38,494 bases of DNA. Origin: Actinobacteria bacterium HGW-Actinobacteria-5 (lineage in GTDB: Bacteria; Actinomycetota; Actinomycetes; Propionibacteriales; Propionibacteriaceae). The translations under genes and the position numbers were made by a program. Shown here piece by piece: positions 8,650 through 21,085 of this stretch (the first letter of the stretch is position 1; each line of letters starts with the position of its first letter). The notes below the pieces were generated by a model. The model was not told the DNA's origin and did not search any database. It was given only the letters and a program-made list of their open reading frames with translations. The stretch spans positions 1-38,494 of the forward strand of contig PHEV01000012.1 in assembly GCA_002843035.1 (NCBI GenBank), written 5' to 3'.

Positions 8650-8691
8650 CCGGTGGCCGAAAAGGAGAACCGTCCCCTTCTCGGCCACCGG
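8650..8691. repeat. REP-like palindromic element, copy 1
   Basis: The arms CCGGTGGCCGA (8650-8660) and TCGGCCACCGG (8681-8691) are perfectly complementary. The stem continues inward with mismatches (AAGG against CCTT). The interior carries GAACCGTCCCC on the plus strand, which is GGGGACGGTTC on the minus strand. Copy 2 has the same core in the opposite orientation 16 bases away. It lies between corA and the LysE gene. Confidence 0.7.
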
Positions 8692-8706
8692 GTCTCATGG
8701 CCGAAA

Positions 8707-8738
8707 TGGCCGAAAAGGGGACGGTTCCTTTTCGGCCA
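8707..8738. repeat. REP-like palindromic element, copy 2 (may also terminate corA)
   Basis: TGGCCGAAAAGG (8707-8718) and CCTTTTCGGCCA (8727-8738) form a perfect 12-bp stem around GGACGGTT. The core GGGGACGGTTC is shared with copy 1 in inverted orientation. The element begins five bases after the corA stop on the minus strand, so its transcript could act as a terminator hairpin as well as being a dispersed repeat. Confidence 0.7.
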
Positions 8739-8743
8739 CCGGG

Positions 8744-9751
8744 TCAGAGCCAGTCGACCTTCCGGAACAGGATGTAGAGGCCGACCGTCCCGATCAGCAT
8801 CAGAACCACGCTCTGCAGCAGTCCGGACACCGCCCCGAACCCGGGGTAGGGGAGGTTCTGGCCGAACCAGCCGGTGACCGCGGTGGGGACGGCGATGATC
8901 GCGGCCCACGCGGCCAGCTTCTTCATCACCTCGTTCAGCCGGGCGTCCTGCAGCGACAGGTTCGTCTCGAACACGCTGGAGACCATGTCGCGCAGGCTCT
9001 CCGTCCACTCCGCCGCCCGGATCACGTGGTCGTAGAGGTCGTTGAAGTGACCGTCCAGCTCGCCGGAGAGGCTCTGCTGGCCGTCCGAGCGGAACCGCAT
9101 CACCGACGTGACCACCTCGCGCATCGGCAGCACCACCCGGCGCAGCTCCACCAGCGCCTTGCGCAGCGCGAATACCCGCTGCTGGATCGTCCGGGTCTTG
9201 ATCGCGGGGTCGAACAGCAGGTCCTCGAGATCCTCCAGCTGGTCGTCCATGGTCTCGATGGTCTCGAAGTGGCCGTCGACCAGGTGGTCGAGCAGGCCAT
9301 GGACGAGGGCCGCGACCCCGCGGTCGAGCAGGGCGTCGTCGACCCACCGGGCCAGCACCGCGTCCATGTCCACCCGCTCGCCGGGACGGACGGTGATCAG
9401 CGCGTTGCCCAGCACGAACGCCGAGACCCGGCCAACCTCCAACTCGGCGACACCGCCGTCCGCAGGGGGCTCCAGCCGGGTCGAGTAGCAGGTGAGGAAG
9501 AGGTGGTTCGGGTGCCAACTCGCCTTCGGGCGCTCGCGCGGCGAGACCGCGTCCTCGACCGCGAGCGGGTCGAACCCGAGTTCGCCCGCGAGGGACGCCA
9601 GCACGTCCGGTTCAGGCTGCACGAGGTCGAGCCAGACCAGTATGTTCGGCTCGGCCAACCAGTGGTCGAGGTCGGCCAGTGGGAAGTCCGCGGCCACCTC
9701 GACACCGTTGCGCCACGCCCGGCTGCGGCAGGTGCTCACACCGGCAAGCAT
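8744..9751 (-). CDS. corA: CorA-family divalent cation transporter with GQN motif
   Basis: 335 residues. A long soluble N-terminal funnel domain (about 1-270) is followed by two C-terminal transmembrane helices, the usual CorA layout. Mg2+ or Co2+ passage through a pentamer is the family role. Helix one (AAWAAIIAVPTAVTGWF) is followed by GQNLPYPGFG where classical CorA has the GMN selectivity motif, so Met is replaced by Gln. The second helix ends with basic FRKVDWL. ATG 9751 is used; GTG 9739 is an alternative because neither has a clear ribosome site. A palindromic repeat lies just after the stop. Ion preference is uncertain because of the motif change. Confidence 0.85.
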   Translation of the reverse strand: MLAGVSTCRSRAWRNGVEVAADFPLADLDHWLAEPNILVWLDLVQPEPDVLASLAGELGFDPLAVEDAVSPRERPKASWHPNHLFLTCYSTRLEPPADGGVAELEVGRVSAFVLGNALITVRPGERVDMDAVLARWVDDALLDRGVAALVHGLLDHLVDGHFETIETMDDQLEDLEDLLFDPAIKTRTIQQRVFALRKALVELRRVVLPMREVVTSVMRFRSDGQQSLSGELDGHFNDLYDHVIRAAEWTESLRDMVSSVFETNLSLQDARLNEVMKKLAAWAAIIAVPTAVTGWFGQNLPYPGFGAVSGLLQSVVLMLIGTVGLYILFRKVDWL

Positions 9752-9822
9752 CGCACCGTACTGGCCTGTACGAGCTCATCCACGCGGCGCCGCCGCCGTA
9801 TCGCCCGACCCCCGCAAGGGGG

Positions 9823-9828
9823 TAGATT
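9823..9828 (+). promoter_or_regulatory. -10 box of a probable leaderless YcsF-like transcript
   Basis: TAGATT lies seven bases before the GTG at 9836, and no Shine-Dalgarno sequence is seen. The spacing matches that of several other genes in the window. Confidence 0.45.
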
Positions 9829-9835
9829 CCCAGAC

Positions 9836-10597
9836 GTGGAGATCGACCTGACCGCCGAAGTCGGCCACGGTCTGGGCGAACCCGCAACGCAGGCCGACGC
9901 GGTGCTGTGGCCTCTGCTCAGCACCGCACTCGTTCCCTGTGGCGTCCACTCCGGCGACCCGAGTTCGATCCTGCGCGCCTGCAGCCTGGCGGTCACCCGG
10001 GAGGCCGCGCTCGGTGCGGCCGTCGGCTACGCCGACCGGGTCGGCGCCGGTGAACGCTTCGTCGACTACGACCCCGAAGACCTCGCCGCGACGATCATCT
10101 ACCAGTTGGGGGCGCTGGACGGGCTGGCTCTCGCCGAGCAGGCCCGGGTCACCTGCGTCCGCGCCGGCGGGGCGCTGTTCGACGCGGTGCGCACCGACCG
10201 CAACCACGCCTGGGCGCTGGTCAACGCCGTCCTCGACTACGACCCCACGCTGACCATCATCGGCCTGCCCGACTCCCGGCTGCTGCAGACGGCAGAGCGC
10301 AACGGGCTGTCGATCGCCCGCGAGTTCCAGCCGCACCGGCTGCTGAACGCCAACGGGTCGCTGGGTGCGGTGGTCACCGAGCCGGAAGCGGTTGCCCGGC
10401 GTGCGCTCGACGCGGTGGCCTCCGGCGGCTACGACACCATCCGGCTGCCCTGGCACACCTCTGCCGAGCGGGCGTGCGCGAAAGCCGTGCACACCGCGCT
10501 CGTCGAGGCCGGGCACACGATCACCACCCCACAGGCCCCCGCACAGCCCGAACTGCCCGTGCACCTCGCGGTCGCCGGACGGATGAGTTCGGCCTGA
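9836..10597 (+). CDS. Divergent LamB/YcsF-family protein (5-oxoprolinase subunit A-like)
   Basis: 253 residues aligning along its length with the LamB/YcsF family, whose best known member, PxpA, works with PxpB and PxpC to open 5-oxoproline. The start IDLTAEVGHGLGE corresponds to the usual IDLNADLGEG, and PCGVHSGDP (about 34-42) to ACGFHAGD. Other family motifs are altered: GAHPSFPDR reads GAAVGYADR, KPHGxLYN reads RAGGALFD, EVFADR reads REFQPHR, and the late HGD reads WHT. Several conserved His and Asp residues are therefore absent. No pxpB or pxpC gene is nearby. It may have changed substrate or lost catalysis. It lies 235 bases upstream of the single-chain carboxylase on the same strand. 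Confidence 0.7.
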   Translation: MEIDLTAEVGHGLGEPATQADAVLWPLLSTALVPCGVHSGDPSSILRACSLAVTREAALGAAVGYADRVGAGERFVDYDPEDLAATIIYQLGALDGLALAEQARVTCVRAGGALFDAVRTDRNHAWALVNAVLDYDPTLTIIGLPDSRLLQTAERNGLSIAREFQPHRLLNANGSLGAVVTEPEAVARRALDAVASGGYDTIRLPWHTSAERACAKAVHTALVEAGHTITTPQAPAQPELPVHLAVAGRMSSA

Positions 10598-10653
10598 GCT
10601 GCGATCTCCCGGCCCGTCCGCCGTCCCGACGCCGACCCGGAATCCGTGGTAAC

Positions 10654-10722
10654 GATTCTTGTCGGAATCCCACAAGCATTGCCCAAGGTTCTTGGCTACA
10701 CGCTCACGAATCTTGGTGATTC
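10654..10722. promoter_or_regulatory. Two similar dyads upstream of the single-chain carboxylase
   Basis: GATTCTTGTCGGAATC (10654-10669) and GAATCTTGGTGATTC (10708-10722) are both inverted repeats of GAWTC half-sites and also resemble each other as direct copies (GAxTCTTG...). They sit in the AT-richest part of the 235-base gap before the ACC gene. They look like binding sites for a dimeric regulator. No convincing -10/-35 pair could be assigned. Confidence 0.4.
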
Positions 10723-10832
10723 CACTGCATCTGCCCGATTCGGCTCGCACACGGGGGTGCGGACGTGGCAGGGTGCGTGCGGGCCCACTCCAGACCCGGG
10801 CCCCGACCGACCGTCCTGACCCAGGAGGCCCC

Positions 10833-16352
<5,520 letters not shown>

Positions 16353-16483
16353 GCGGACGTCCGGGCACCAGGTCGTTCAACGCGCGCACGCGCTGGCTCG
16401 CGGTGCTCCGCGCAGTGCTTCCTTCCCTTCTCGTCGCGACTCCCCGTTCGGGCCATGCTCCCGCGCCGCCCTCACTCCTCGTC

Positions 16484-16515
16484 TAGACTCCGGCTCGGGT
16501 GCCCGTTCAGGAGGA
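16484..16515 (+). promoter_or_regulatory. accA3 -10 box and ribosome binding site
   Basis: TAGACT at 16484-16489 is a good -10 box and would give a leader of about 24 bases. CAGGAGGA at 16508-16515 is a strong Shine-Dalgarno site five bases before the ATG. The -35 region is not recognisable. Confidence 0.5.
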
Positions 16516-16519
16516 ATCG

Positions 16520-18280
16520 ATGCCGATCACGAAGGTACTGGTGGCCAACCGCGGCGAGATCGCGGTGCGGGTGGTCCGAGCCGCCCGGGACGCGGGGCTG
16601 GCCAGCGTGGCCGTCTACGCCGATCCGGACGCCAACGGGCTGTTCGTGCGGCTCGCCGACGAGGCGTTCGCCCTCAACGGGCTGACCCCGGCCGAGACCT
16701 ACCTCGACATCGCCAAGATCCTCGCCATCGCCGAGCGCTCCGGCGCCGACGCCGTCCACCCCGGCTACGGCTTCCTCGCCGAGAACGCCGGTTTCGCACG
16801 GGCCGTGATCGACGCCGGCCTGACCTGGATCGGCCCTCCGCCCGCTGCGATCGAGTCCCTCGGCGACAAGGTGCAGGCCCGGCACATCGCGGCCAGGGTG
16901 GGCGCACCGCTGGTGCCCGGGACGGCCGACCCGGTCGCGAACGCCGACGAGGTGGTCGCCTTCGCGACCGAGCACGGCCTGCCGATCGCGATCAAGGCCG
17001 CCTACGGCGGCGGAGGCCGCGGCCTGAAGGTGGCGCGGACGCTGGCCGAGATTCCCGAGCTGTTCGACTCCGCCACGCGCGAGGCCGTGACCGCCTTCGG
17101 GCGCGGCGAGTGCTTCGTGGAGCGTTACCTCGACCGGCCCCGCCACGTGGAGACCCAGTGCCTGGCCGACGCGCACGGCAACGTCGTGGTGGTGTCCACC
17201 CGCGACTGCTCGCTGCAGCGGCGGCACCAGAAGCTCGTCGAGGAGGCCCCGGCGCCATTCCTGACCGACGAGCAGCAGGAGCGGCTCTACAGCTCGAGCA
17301 AGGCGATCCTGCGCGAGGCCGGCTACGTCGGCGCGGGCACGTGCGAGTTCCTGGTCGGCCAGGACGGCACGATCAGCTTCCTCGAGGTGAACACGCGGCT
17401 GCAGGTGGAGCACCCGGTCTCGGAAGAGGTCACCGGGATCGACCTGGTACGCGAGATGTTCCGGATCGCCGACGGCGAGGAGCTCGGCTACCCCGACCCG
17501 TCCGCCCGCAGCCACTCGATCGAGTTCCGGATCAACGCCGAGGACCCGGGCCGCGCGTTCATGCCCGCACCCGGCACGCTGACCGCGTGGCAGCCCCCGT
17601 GCGGACCGGGCGTCCGGGTCGACTCCGGCTACCAGACCGGCATGGCCGTGCCCGGATCGTTCGACTCGCTGGTGGCGAAGATCATCGTCACCGGCACCGA
17701 CCGCGACCAGGCGATCGCACGGTCGCGCCGGGCGCTGGCGGAGACGGTGCTGGACGGCATGCCGTCGGTGATCCCGTTCCACAGGGCGGTTCTGGAGGAT
17801 CCGGCGTTCGTCGCGGCGGAGGGGGCCTTCGGCGTCCATACGCGCTGGATCGAGACCGAGTTCGCCACGCCGATCGAGCCCTACACCGGCACCATGGGCG
17901 AGACCGAGCCGGTCGAGAGCGACACCTATGTCGTCGAGGTGAACGGGCGGCGCCTCGAAGTGCGACTGCCCGCCTCGCTGGCCGCGCCCGCGGCGAAGCC
18001 GACGACCAAGCGGCCGACCCGGCGCAGCACGGGCGGAGCGAAGGCGAAGGCTCCTTCGTCCAACGAGCTCACCGCGCCCATGCAGGGCACGATCGTGAAG
18101 GTGTCGGTCGTCGACGGCGACGAGGTCACCGAGGGCGACCTGGTGGTGGTGCTGGAGGCCATGAAGATGGAGCAGCCGATCACCGCGCACCGTTCCGGCG
18201 TCATCGCCCACCTCTCCGCGACCGTCGGCGACCCGGTCACGTCCGGCCAGGTCCTGCTGGAGATCGTCGACCCCTCCTGA
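16520..18280 (+). CDS. accA3: Acyl-CoA carboxylase alpha subunit (biotin carboxylase + BCCP)
   Basis: 586-residue alpha chain that carboxylates its own biotin using ATP and bicarbonate, then serves AccD-type beta subunits. [19 protein letters not shown] opens the biotin carboxylase. [12 protein letters not shown] (about 160-171) is the ATP loop, and [20 protein letters not shown] near 290 (catalytic Arg and Glu) is intact. After an Ala/Lys/Thr-rich linker (about 490-515) the carrier domain carries EAMKMEQP with biotinyl Lys549. ATG 16520 has a strong ribosome site. It would pair with AccD5/AccE5 encoded at 3786-5593. In mycobacteria accA3 is in the same neighbourhood, while here about 10 kb including a second, complete carboxylase lies between. 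Confidence 0.94.
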   Translation: MPITKVLVANRGEIAVRVVRAARDAGLASVAVYADPDANGLFVRLADEAFALNGLTPAETYLDIAKILAIAERSGADAVHPGYGFLAENAGFARAVIDAGLTWIGPPPAAIESLGDKVQARHIAARVGAPLVPGTADPVANADEVVAFATEHGLPIAIKAAYGGGGRGLKVARTLAEIPELFDSATREAVTAFGRGECFVERYLDRPRHVETQCLADAHGNVVVVSTRDCSLQRRHQKLVEEAPAPFLTDEQQERLYSSSKAILREAGYVGAGTCEFLVGQDGTISFLEVNTRLQVEHPVSEEVTGIDLVREMFRIADGEELGYPDPSARSHSIEFRINAEDPGRAFMPAPGTLTAWQPPCGPGVRVDSGYQTGMAVPGSFDSLVAKIIVTGTDRDQAIARSRRALAETVLDGMPSVIPFHRAVLEDPAFVAAEGAFGVHTRWIETEFATPIEPYTGTMGETEPVESDTYVVEVNGRRLEVRLPASLAAPAAKPTTKRPTRRSTGGAKAKAPSSNELTAPMQGTIVKVSVVDGDEVTEGDLVVVLEAMKMEQPITAHRSGVIAHLSATVGDPVTSGQVLLEIVDPS

Positions 18281-18301
18281 CCCCCGAGCCCCGGGGACGG
18301 C

Positions 18302-19219
18302 TCAGCAGGCTCGCAGGGCTGCGGCGAGTTCGGCGTTGCGGACGGCGAAGGCGCGCCACCGCGCCGGGGTGGCGGACGCCGCCCGCTCCCCCGCCTCGCG
18401 TGAGCTGGGCCGGCTCGTCCAGCGGTCGAGGCGGTCGCCGGACGCACGCACGGTGACCAGCACCCCGTCCGCCCAACCGGCGACGACCAGACCCTCCGTG
18501 CACCCGGTGACGCGTTGGGCGGCGACCAGCCAGTCCACGGCCGCGGTCTCCTCCACCACCTGCCCGGCCACCTCGAAGGCGAGCTGCGCGACGGCCTGGT
18601 CCCTCGCACCGGCGAGCCGGTGGCGCAGTTCGTCGATCGCGGCCGGATCCCGCGCCAGCACCGCCCGGATCCGCTCGGCGAACCGGCCGAGGTCCGCCGG
18701 TACGACACCGCGGGCCTCAGCCAGCGATCCCGCCGCGGGATCCAGCCGCTGCCCGGCAAGCTCCAGCGGCCACACCCGCAGCAACCCGCGGCGGGCGAGC
18801 GCCAGCCGCTCGACACCGAGGTACGGCCCGAACGCCGATGCCGGCCGGTCCGCTTCCGCCACGACCAGCCGGAGCAGGGGGCGTGCCGGATCCGCGTCCA
18901 GCTCCAGCCACCCGACGAGCTCGAGGCCGCCCCGGATCCGGTTCCACCGCGGCAGCGCACGTTCCAGCAGGTTCCGCTCGAGCCACGCCGCCTCGGGCAC
19001 GGACGCGCAGACGACCGCCTCGACCCGCCTCACCTGGGGCACCATCCGGCGCAGGTGGGGACGGTCGGCGAGGTCACCGGCGTAGGAACGGACCCTGACC
19101 CGCAGGTCGCTCGCCCGGCCCACGTAGATCACCCGGTCCCGATCGTCGCGGAACCGGTACACCCCGGGCTCGGCGGGCATCACAGCGGCCGCTCGCCGCA
19201 CCACCTCCCGCCCGGTCAC
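18302..19219 (-). CDS. UvrC-like GIY-YIG nuclease lacking the C-terminal UvrC half (Cho-like)
   Basis: 305 residues. The N-terminal GIY-YIG domain shows GVYRFRDDRDRVIYVGRASD (about 19-38) followed by LRVRVRSYAG, and AAWLERNLLERALPRWN resembles the UvrC segment ending in PRYN. The rest (about 110-305) matches no motif I know. The RNase H-like second nuclease and helix-hairpin-helix region of UvrC (over 600 residues) are absent. The size resembles E. coli Cho (about 295), which makes an alternative 3' incision in nucleotide excision repair. GTG 19219 is the start; no good ribosome site is visible. It converges with accA3 over a 21-base gap. A role in DNA incision is inferred from the domain. 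Confidence 0.75.
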   Translation of the reverse strand: MTGREVVRRAAAVMPAEPGVYRFRDDRDRVIYVGRASDLRVRVRSYAGDLADRPHLRRMVPQVRRVEAVVCASVPEAAWLERNLLERALPRWNRIRGGLELVGWLELDADPARPLLRLVVAEADRPASAFGPYLGVERLALARRGLLRVWPLELAGQRLDPAAGSLAEARGVVPADLGRFAERIRAVLARDPAAIDELRHRLAGARDQAVAQLAFEVAGQVVEETAAVDWLVAAQRVTGCTEGLVVAGWADGVLVTVRASGDRLDRWTSRPSSREAGERAASATPARWRAFAVRNAELAAALRAC

Positions 19220-19255
19220 GCCAGCATGAAAGCACCGGACGGCGCCGGCCGCGGC

Positions 19256-20125
19256 TCAGCGCGCCGTCCGGCTGGCGAGTTCGGCGAAGTGGTCGGCGAG
19301 GTGATGCTCGCCGAACGCCTCCCCGACCGCGTCCTGGGTGAGGCCCTCGGCGAAGAACCGGGCGAGGTCCCCCGGTCGCTCGCCCAGCCGGGACGCCACC
19401 CACACCGCCGCGGCGAGCACGCCCTTCGGCACCGTGACCATCCGCTCGGGCCGGCCCGCGGCGGCGAGCGCCAGCCGGCCGATCTCGGGGTAGGTGAACA
19501 CGTCGGGGCCGCCCACGTCCCAGCTGCCGCTCACATCGCCCAGATGGTCGACGCAGAACCGGGCCAGGTCGGCTCCGTGGATCGGCGACACCCGCACGTC
19601 GCCCGGCGGCAGCACCATCACCCCGGCACGAGCCAGGGACGCGAAGTCGGACAGGTCGGAGAAGTAGCCGGACGGATTCACCACCTGGTGGGCGAGGGCG
19701 GACCGCTCCAGCACGGCGGCGAAGGCGGCCTTCGCGCGCAGGATCAGCGAGCGTCCCGACTCGGCGTGCAGCACGTTCACGTACAGGAACGACCGCAGCC
19801 CCTCGCGCTCGGCGTCCTCCAGCAGGTGCAGGTTGGCCAGGAAGTCGACGTCCCAGGGGCTGGCCTTCTGCCGGGTCACCCCGAGCGCGGAGATGACCCG
19901 GTCGGCGCCCGCGCACACGCCGGCCACGAACGCGGGGTCGGTGACCGGGCCCACCGCCCAGTCCGCGGCCACCCCCCGCAGGGACGGTGCGCCGAACGGC
20001 CCGGGCTGCTCGGCCCGCTCCCTCGACCGGACGACCGCCCGCACGGCGTACCCCTGACGGGCGAGCTCGACCACGACATGGCGCCCGAGGTAACCGGTGG
20101 CTCCGGCGACGACAACCGTGTCCAT
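19256..20125 (-). CDS. NmrA/SDR-a5-like NAD(P)-binding protein
   Basis: 289 residues of the atypical extended-SDR type. VVVAGATGYLGRHVVVEL (about 4-21) is the Rossmann glycine loop, and VRSRERAEQPG suggests NADP preference. NPSGYFSDL and SPIHGADLARFCVDHLGD are common in the NmrA-like/complex I assembly-like SDR group. A catalytic Y-x-x-x-K is not evident, so it may sense or bind nucleotide or modify an unknown small molecule. I choose the ATG at 20125, preceded by GGAGG at suitable spacing, over the ATG at 20137. It is divergent from the small-protein units, with a dyad at 20201 between them. Confidence 0.75.
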   Translation of the reverse strand: MDTVVVAGATGYLGRHVVVELARQGYAVRAVVRSRERAEQPGPFGAPSLRGVAADWAVGPVTDPAFVAGVCAGADRVISALGVTRQKASPWDVDFLANLHLLEDAEREGLRSFLYVNVLHAESGRSLILRAKAAFAAVLERSALAHQVVNPSGYFSDLSDFASLARAGVMVLPPGDVRVSPIHGADLARFCVDHLGDVSGSWDVGGPDVFTYPEIGRLALAAAGRPERMVTVPKGVLAAAVWVASRLGERPGDLARFFAEGLTQDAVGEAFGEHHLADHFAELASRTAR

Positions 20126-20200
20126 ACCTGCCTCCATCGCTGAGTGGTGGTTCCGAGTCAAGCACCCCTTCGCCGCCCGGCAAAACGAATGAGCATCCGC

Positions 20201-20222
20201 GATTGCGTGATAATGCGTAATC
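20201..20222. promoter_or_regulatory. AT-rich imperfect dyad, possible operator
   Basis: GATTGCG (20201-20207) and CGTAATC (20216-20222) are inverted with one mismatch around TGATAATG. The site lies 14 bases upstream of the leader A -35 box and about 75 bases upstream of the SDR start, so a regulator bound here could affect both directions. It stands out as AT-rich in a GC-rich window. Confidence 0.35.
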
Positions 20223-20235
20223 GACACCGGTGCGC

Positions 20236-20265
20236 TTGCGCCGGCTCAGCGATCACCGCTAGATT
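20236..20265 (+). promoter_or_regulatory. Promoter of small-protein unit A
   Basis: TTGCGC (20236-20241) and TAGATT (20260-20265) with an 18-base spacer. Transcription would start near 20272, about 30 bases before leader peptide A. Unit B has a comparable and stronger promoter. Confidence 0.5.
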
Positions 20266-20285
20266 TCCTGCAGCGCCGATACGCA

Positions 20286-20295
20286 AGAAAGGAGG
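20286..20295 (+). promoter_or_regulatory. Extended Shine-Dalgarno site of leader A
   Basis: AGAAAGGAGG is complementary to the last ten bases of the usual bacterial 16S rRNA (CCTCCTTTCT). Nine bases separate it from the ATG at 20305. It is the strongest type of ribosome site in the window, shared only with leader B. Confidence 0.7.
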
Positions 20296-20304
20296 CCGGC
20301 CAAG

Positions 20305-20385
20305 ATGATCACCAAGGATCCGCGAGACGCTTTCCAGCTCGCCCCCGCCGGCCCCGTCGGCGACCGCTCCGTTCGCAGCTGCTAG
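20305..20385 (+). CDS. 26-residue leader peptide A
   Basis: A short frame begins ATG at 20305 and ends TAG at 20383-20385. It encodes MITKDPRDAF..., ending PVGDRSVRSC. Support for translation comes from the promoter, the ten-base anti-Shine-Dalgarno match, and a similar peptide at the same place in unit B (shared MIT, D, R, VG and SVR near the end). It precedes a small protein gene by 186 bases. A role as a cis-acting leader peptide controlling that gene is inferred; a free functional microprotein is the alternative. I do not recognise it. Confidence 0.65.
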   Translation: MITKDPRDAFQLAPAGPVGDRSVRSC

Positions 20386-20571
20386 CGGTTTCGCCCGCCA
20401 CCGACACCGACGGCGGCAGCCTCCCGAAGCGCGGCGCCAGGCACCCAATCCCGGCCCGGGCGCACGGACGCCAGCACGCTCCCGCACCCCTGGCCCCATT
20501 TCCGGGATTTCCGGAAAGCCTCATACAGCCGCGCGCAAATGCGGCGACCCGATGTGACGAGAGAAACCACC

Positions 20572-20829
20572 ATGAACACCACCATCCAGCAATCGCTCGA
20601 CAGACCCGTCCGGGCGCCCTCGGGGCCCGGCGTCGTGGACCGTGCCGCCCTGCGCCTCGGCATCGCCTTGACCCAATGGGCGACCCTGGCCGGGGAGCGG
20701 CGCTCCGAGCGCGTCGTTCGGCGCGCGCTCCGCGCCGAACGCGCTCAGCAACAGGCCCGACGGGACGCGAGGCGGCATCGCGAGCAGACGAGGATCGAGC
20801 CTTGGCTGCTGTTCCGCACCCTGCAGTGA
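20572..20829 (+). CDS. Arg-rich small protein A of unknown function
   Basis: 85 residues. An N-terminal variable part (1-20) is followed by VVDRAALRLGIALTQWA (21-37), an apparent amphipathic helix. A strongly basic helix rich in Arg, Ala and Gln follows (about 43-72), then a C-terminal LLFRTLQ. The paralogue at 21264 keeps DRxALRxGxALxxWA and ends LYRNLQ. There is no signal peptide and no clear transmembrane segment. GAGAGAAA is a weak ribosome site ahead of ATG 20572. The basic helix would suit nucleic-acid or membrane-surface binding, but this is speculation. Similar short proteins with a D-R-x-A-L-R-x-G motif seem familiar from other actinobacteria, without a known function. Confidence 0.7.
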   Translation: MNTTIQQSLDRPVRAPSGPGVVDRAALRLGIALTQWATLAGERRSERVVRRALRAERAQQQARRDARRHREQTRIEPWLLFRTLQ

Positions 20830-20863
20830 TCCGCCTCCGCGCCGGGCCGGCCACCGGCGTGCA

Positions 20864-20890
20864 GCTCGGGACCCGGCCCGGGTCCCGAGC
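20864..20890. terminator. Hairpin after small protein A
   Basis: GCTCGGGACCC (20864-20874) and GGGTCCCGAGC (20880-20890) form a perfect 11-bp stem with a five-base loop, 34 bases after the stop. There is no T-tract, which is common for actinobacterial terminators. Confidence 0.7.
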
Positions 20891-20939
20891 CCCGACCCAC
20901 AGAGATTTGGCACTGATTCGCGAAATACATCCCGTCGAG

Positions 20940-20968
20940 TTGCACAACAGCGCCAGGCGCGCTATTTT
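20940..20968 (+). promoter_or_regulatory. Promoter of small-protein unit B
   Basis: TTGCAC (20940-20945) and TATTTT (20963-20968) are spaced by 17 bases, one of the best -35/-10 pairs in the window. Transcription would start near 20975, giving a leader of about 28 bases before the peptide. Having its own promoter means unit B does not depend on read-through from unit A. Confidence 0.6.
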
Positions 20969-20985
20969 CTTCCTGACGCCCACAC

Positions 20986-20995
20986 AGAAAGGAGG
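20986..20995 (+). promoter_or_regulatory. Extended Shine-Dalgarno site of leader B
   Basis: AGAAAGGAGG, identical to the leader A site and followed by CCG in both. Seven bases separate it from TTG 21003 and ten from TTG 21006. Confidence 0.7.
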
Positions 20996-21002
20996 CCGCA
21001 CG

Positions 21003-21077
21003 TTGTTGATCACTGATCAGCGTACCCAGTACGCAAGCGTCGGCTTCGTCGGCGCGTCCTCCGTCCGGAACGGTTAG
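21003..21077 (+). CDS. 23-24 residue leader peptide B
   Basis: The frame starts at TTG 21003 or, matching peptide A better, TTG 21006, and ends TAG at 21075-21077. From the second start it reads MITDQRTQYASVGF and ends VGASSVRNG. It aligns with leader A over MIT, D, R, the aromatic residue, VG and SVR. The rare TTG start may lower or tune initiation despite the perfect ribosome site. A stable hairpin begins nine bases after the stop. As with leader A, cis regulation of the downstream small protein is inferred from layout. Confidence 0.62.
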   Translation: MLITDQRTQYASVGFVGASSVRNG

Positions 21078-21085
21078 CGGCTCTC

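Noticed and set aside
20676-21077. A 133-residue frame ending at the same stop as leader B
   Set aside because: It would run in frame through the terminator hairpin of unit A and promoter B. The upstream part is Arg/Pro-rich noise, while the short peptide has its own ribosome site and a counterpart in unit A.
20305-21077. Leader peptides as RiPP (modified peptide) precursors or type I toxins
   Set aside because: No modification, protease, immunity or dedicated export gene is nearby, and the peptides lack a hydrophobic toxin segment. The strict upstream placement favours a regulatory leader, though this is not settled.
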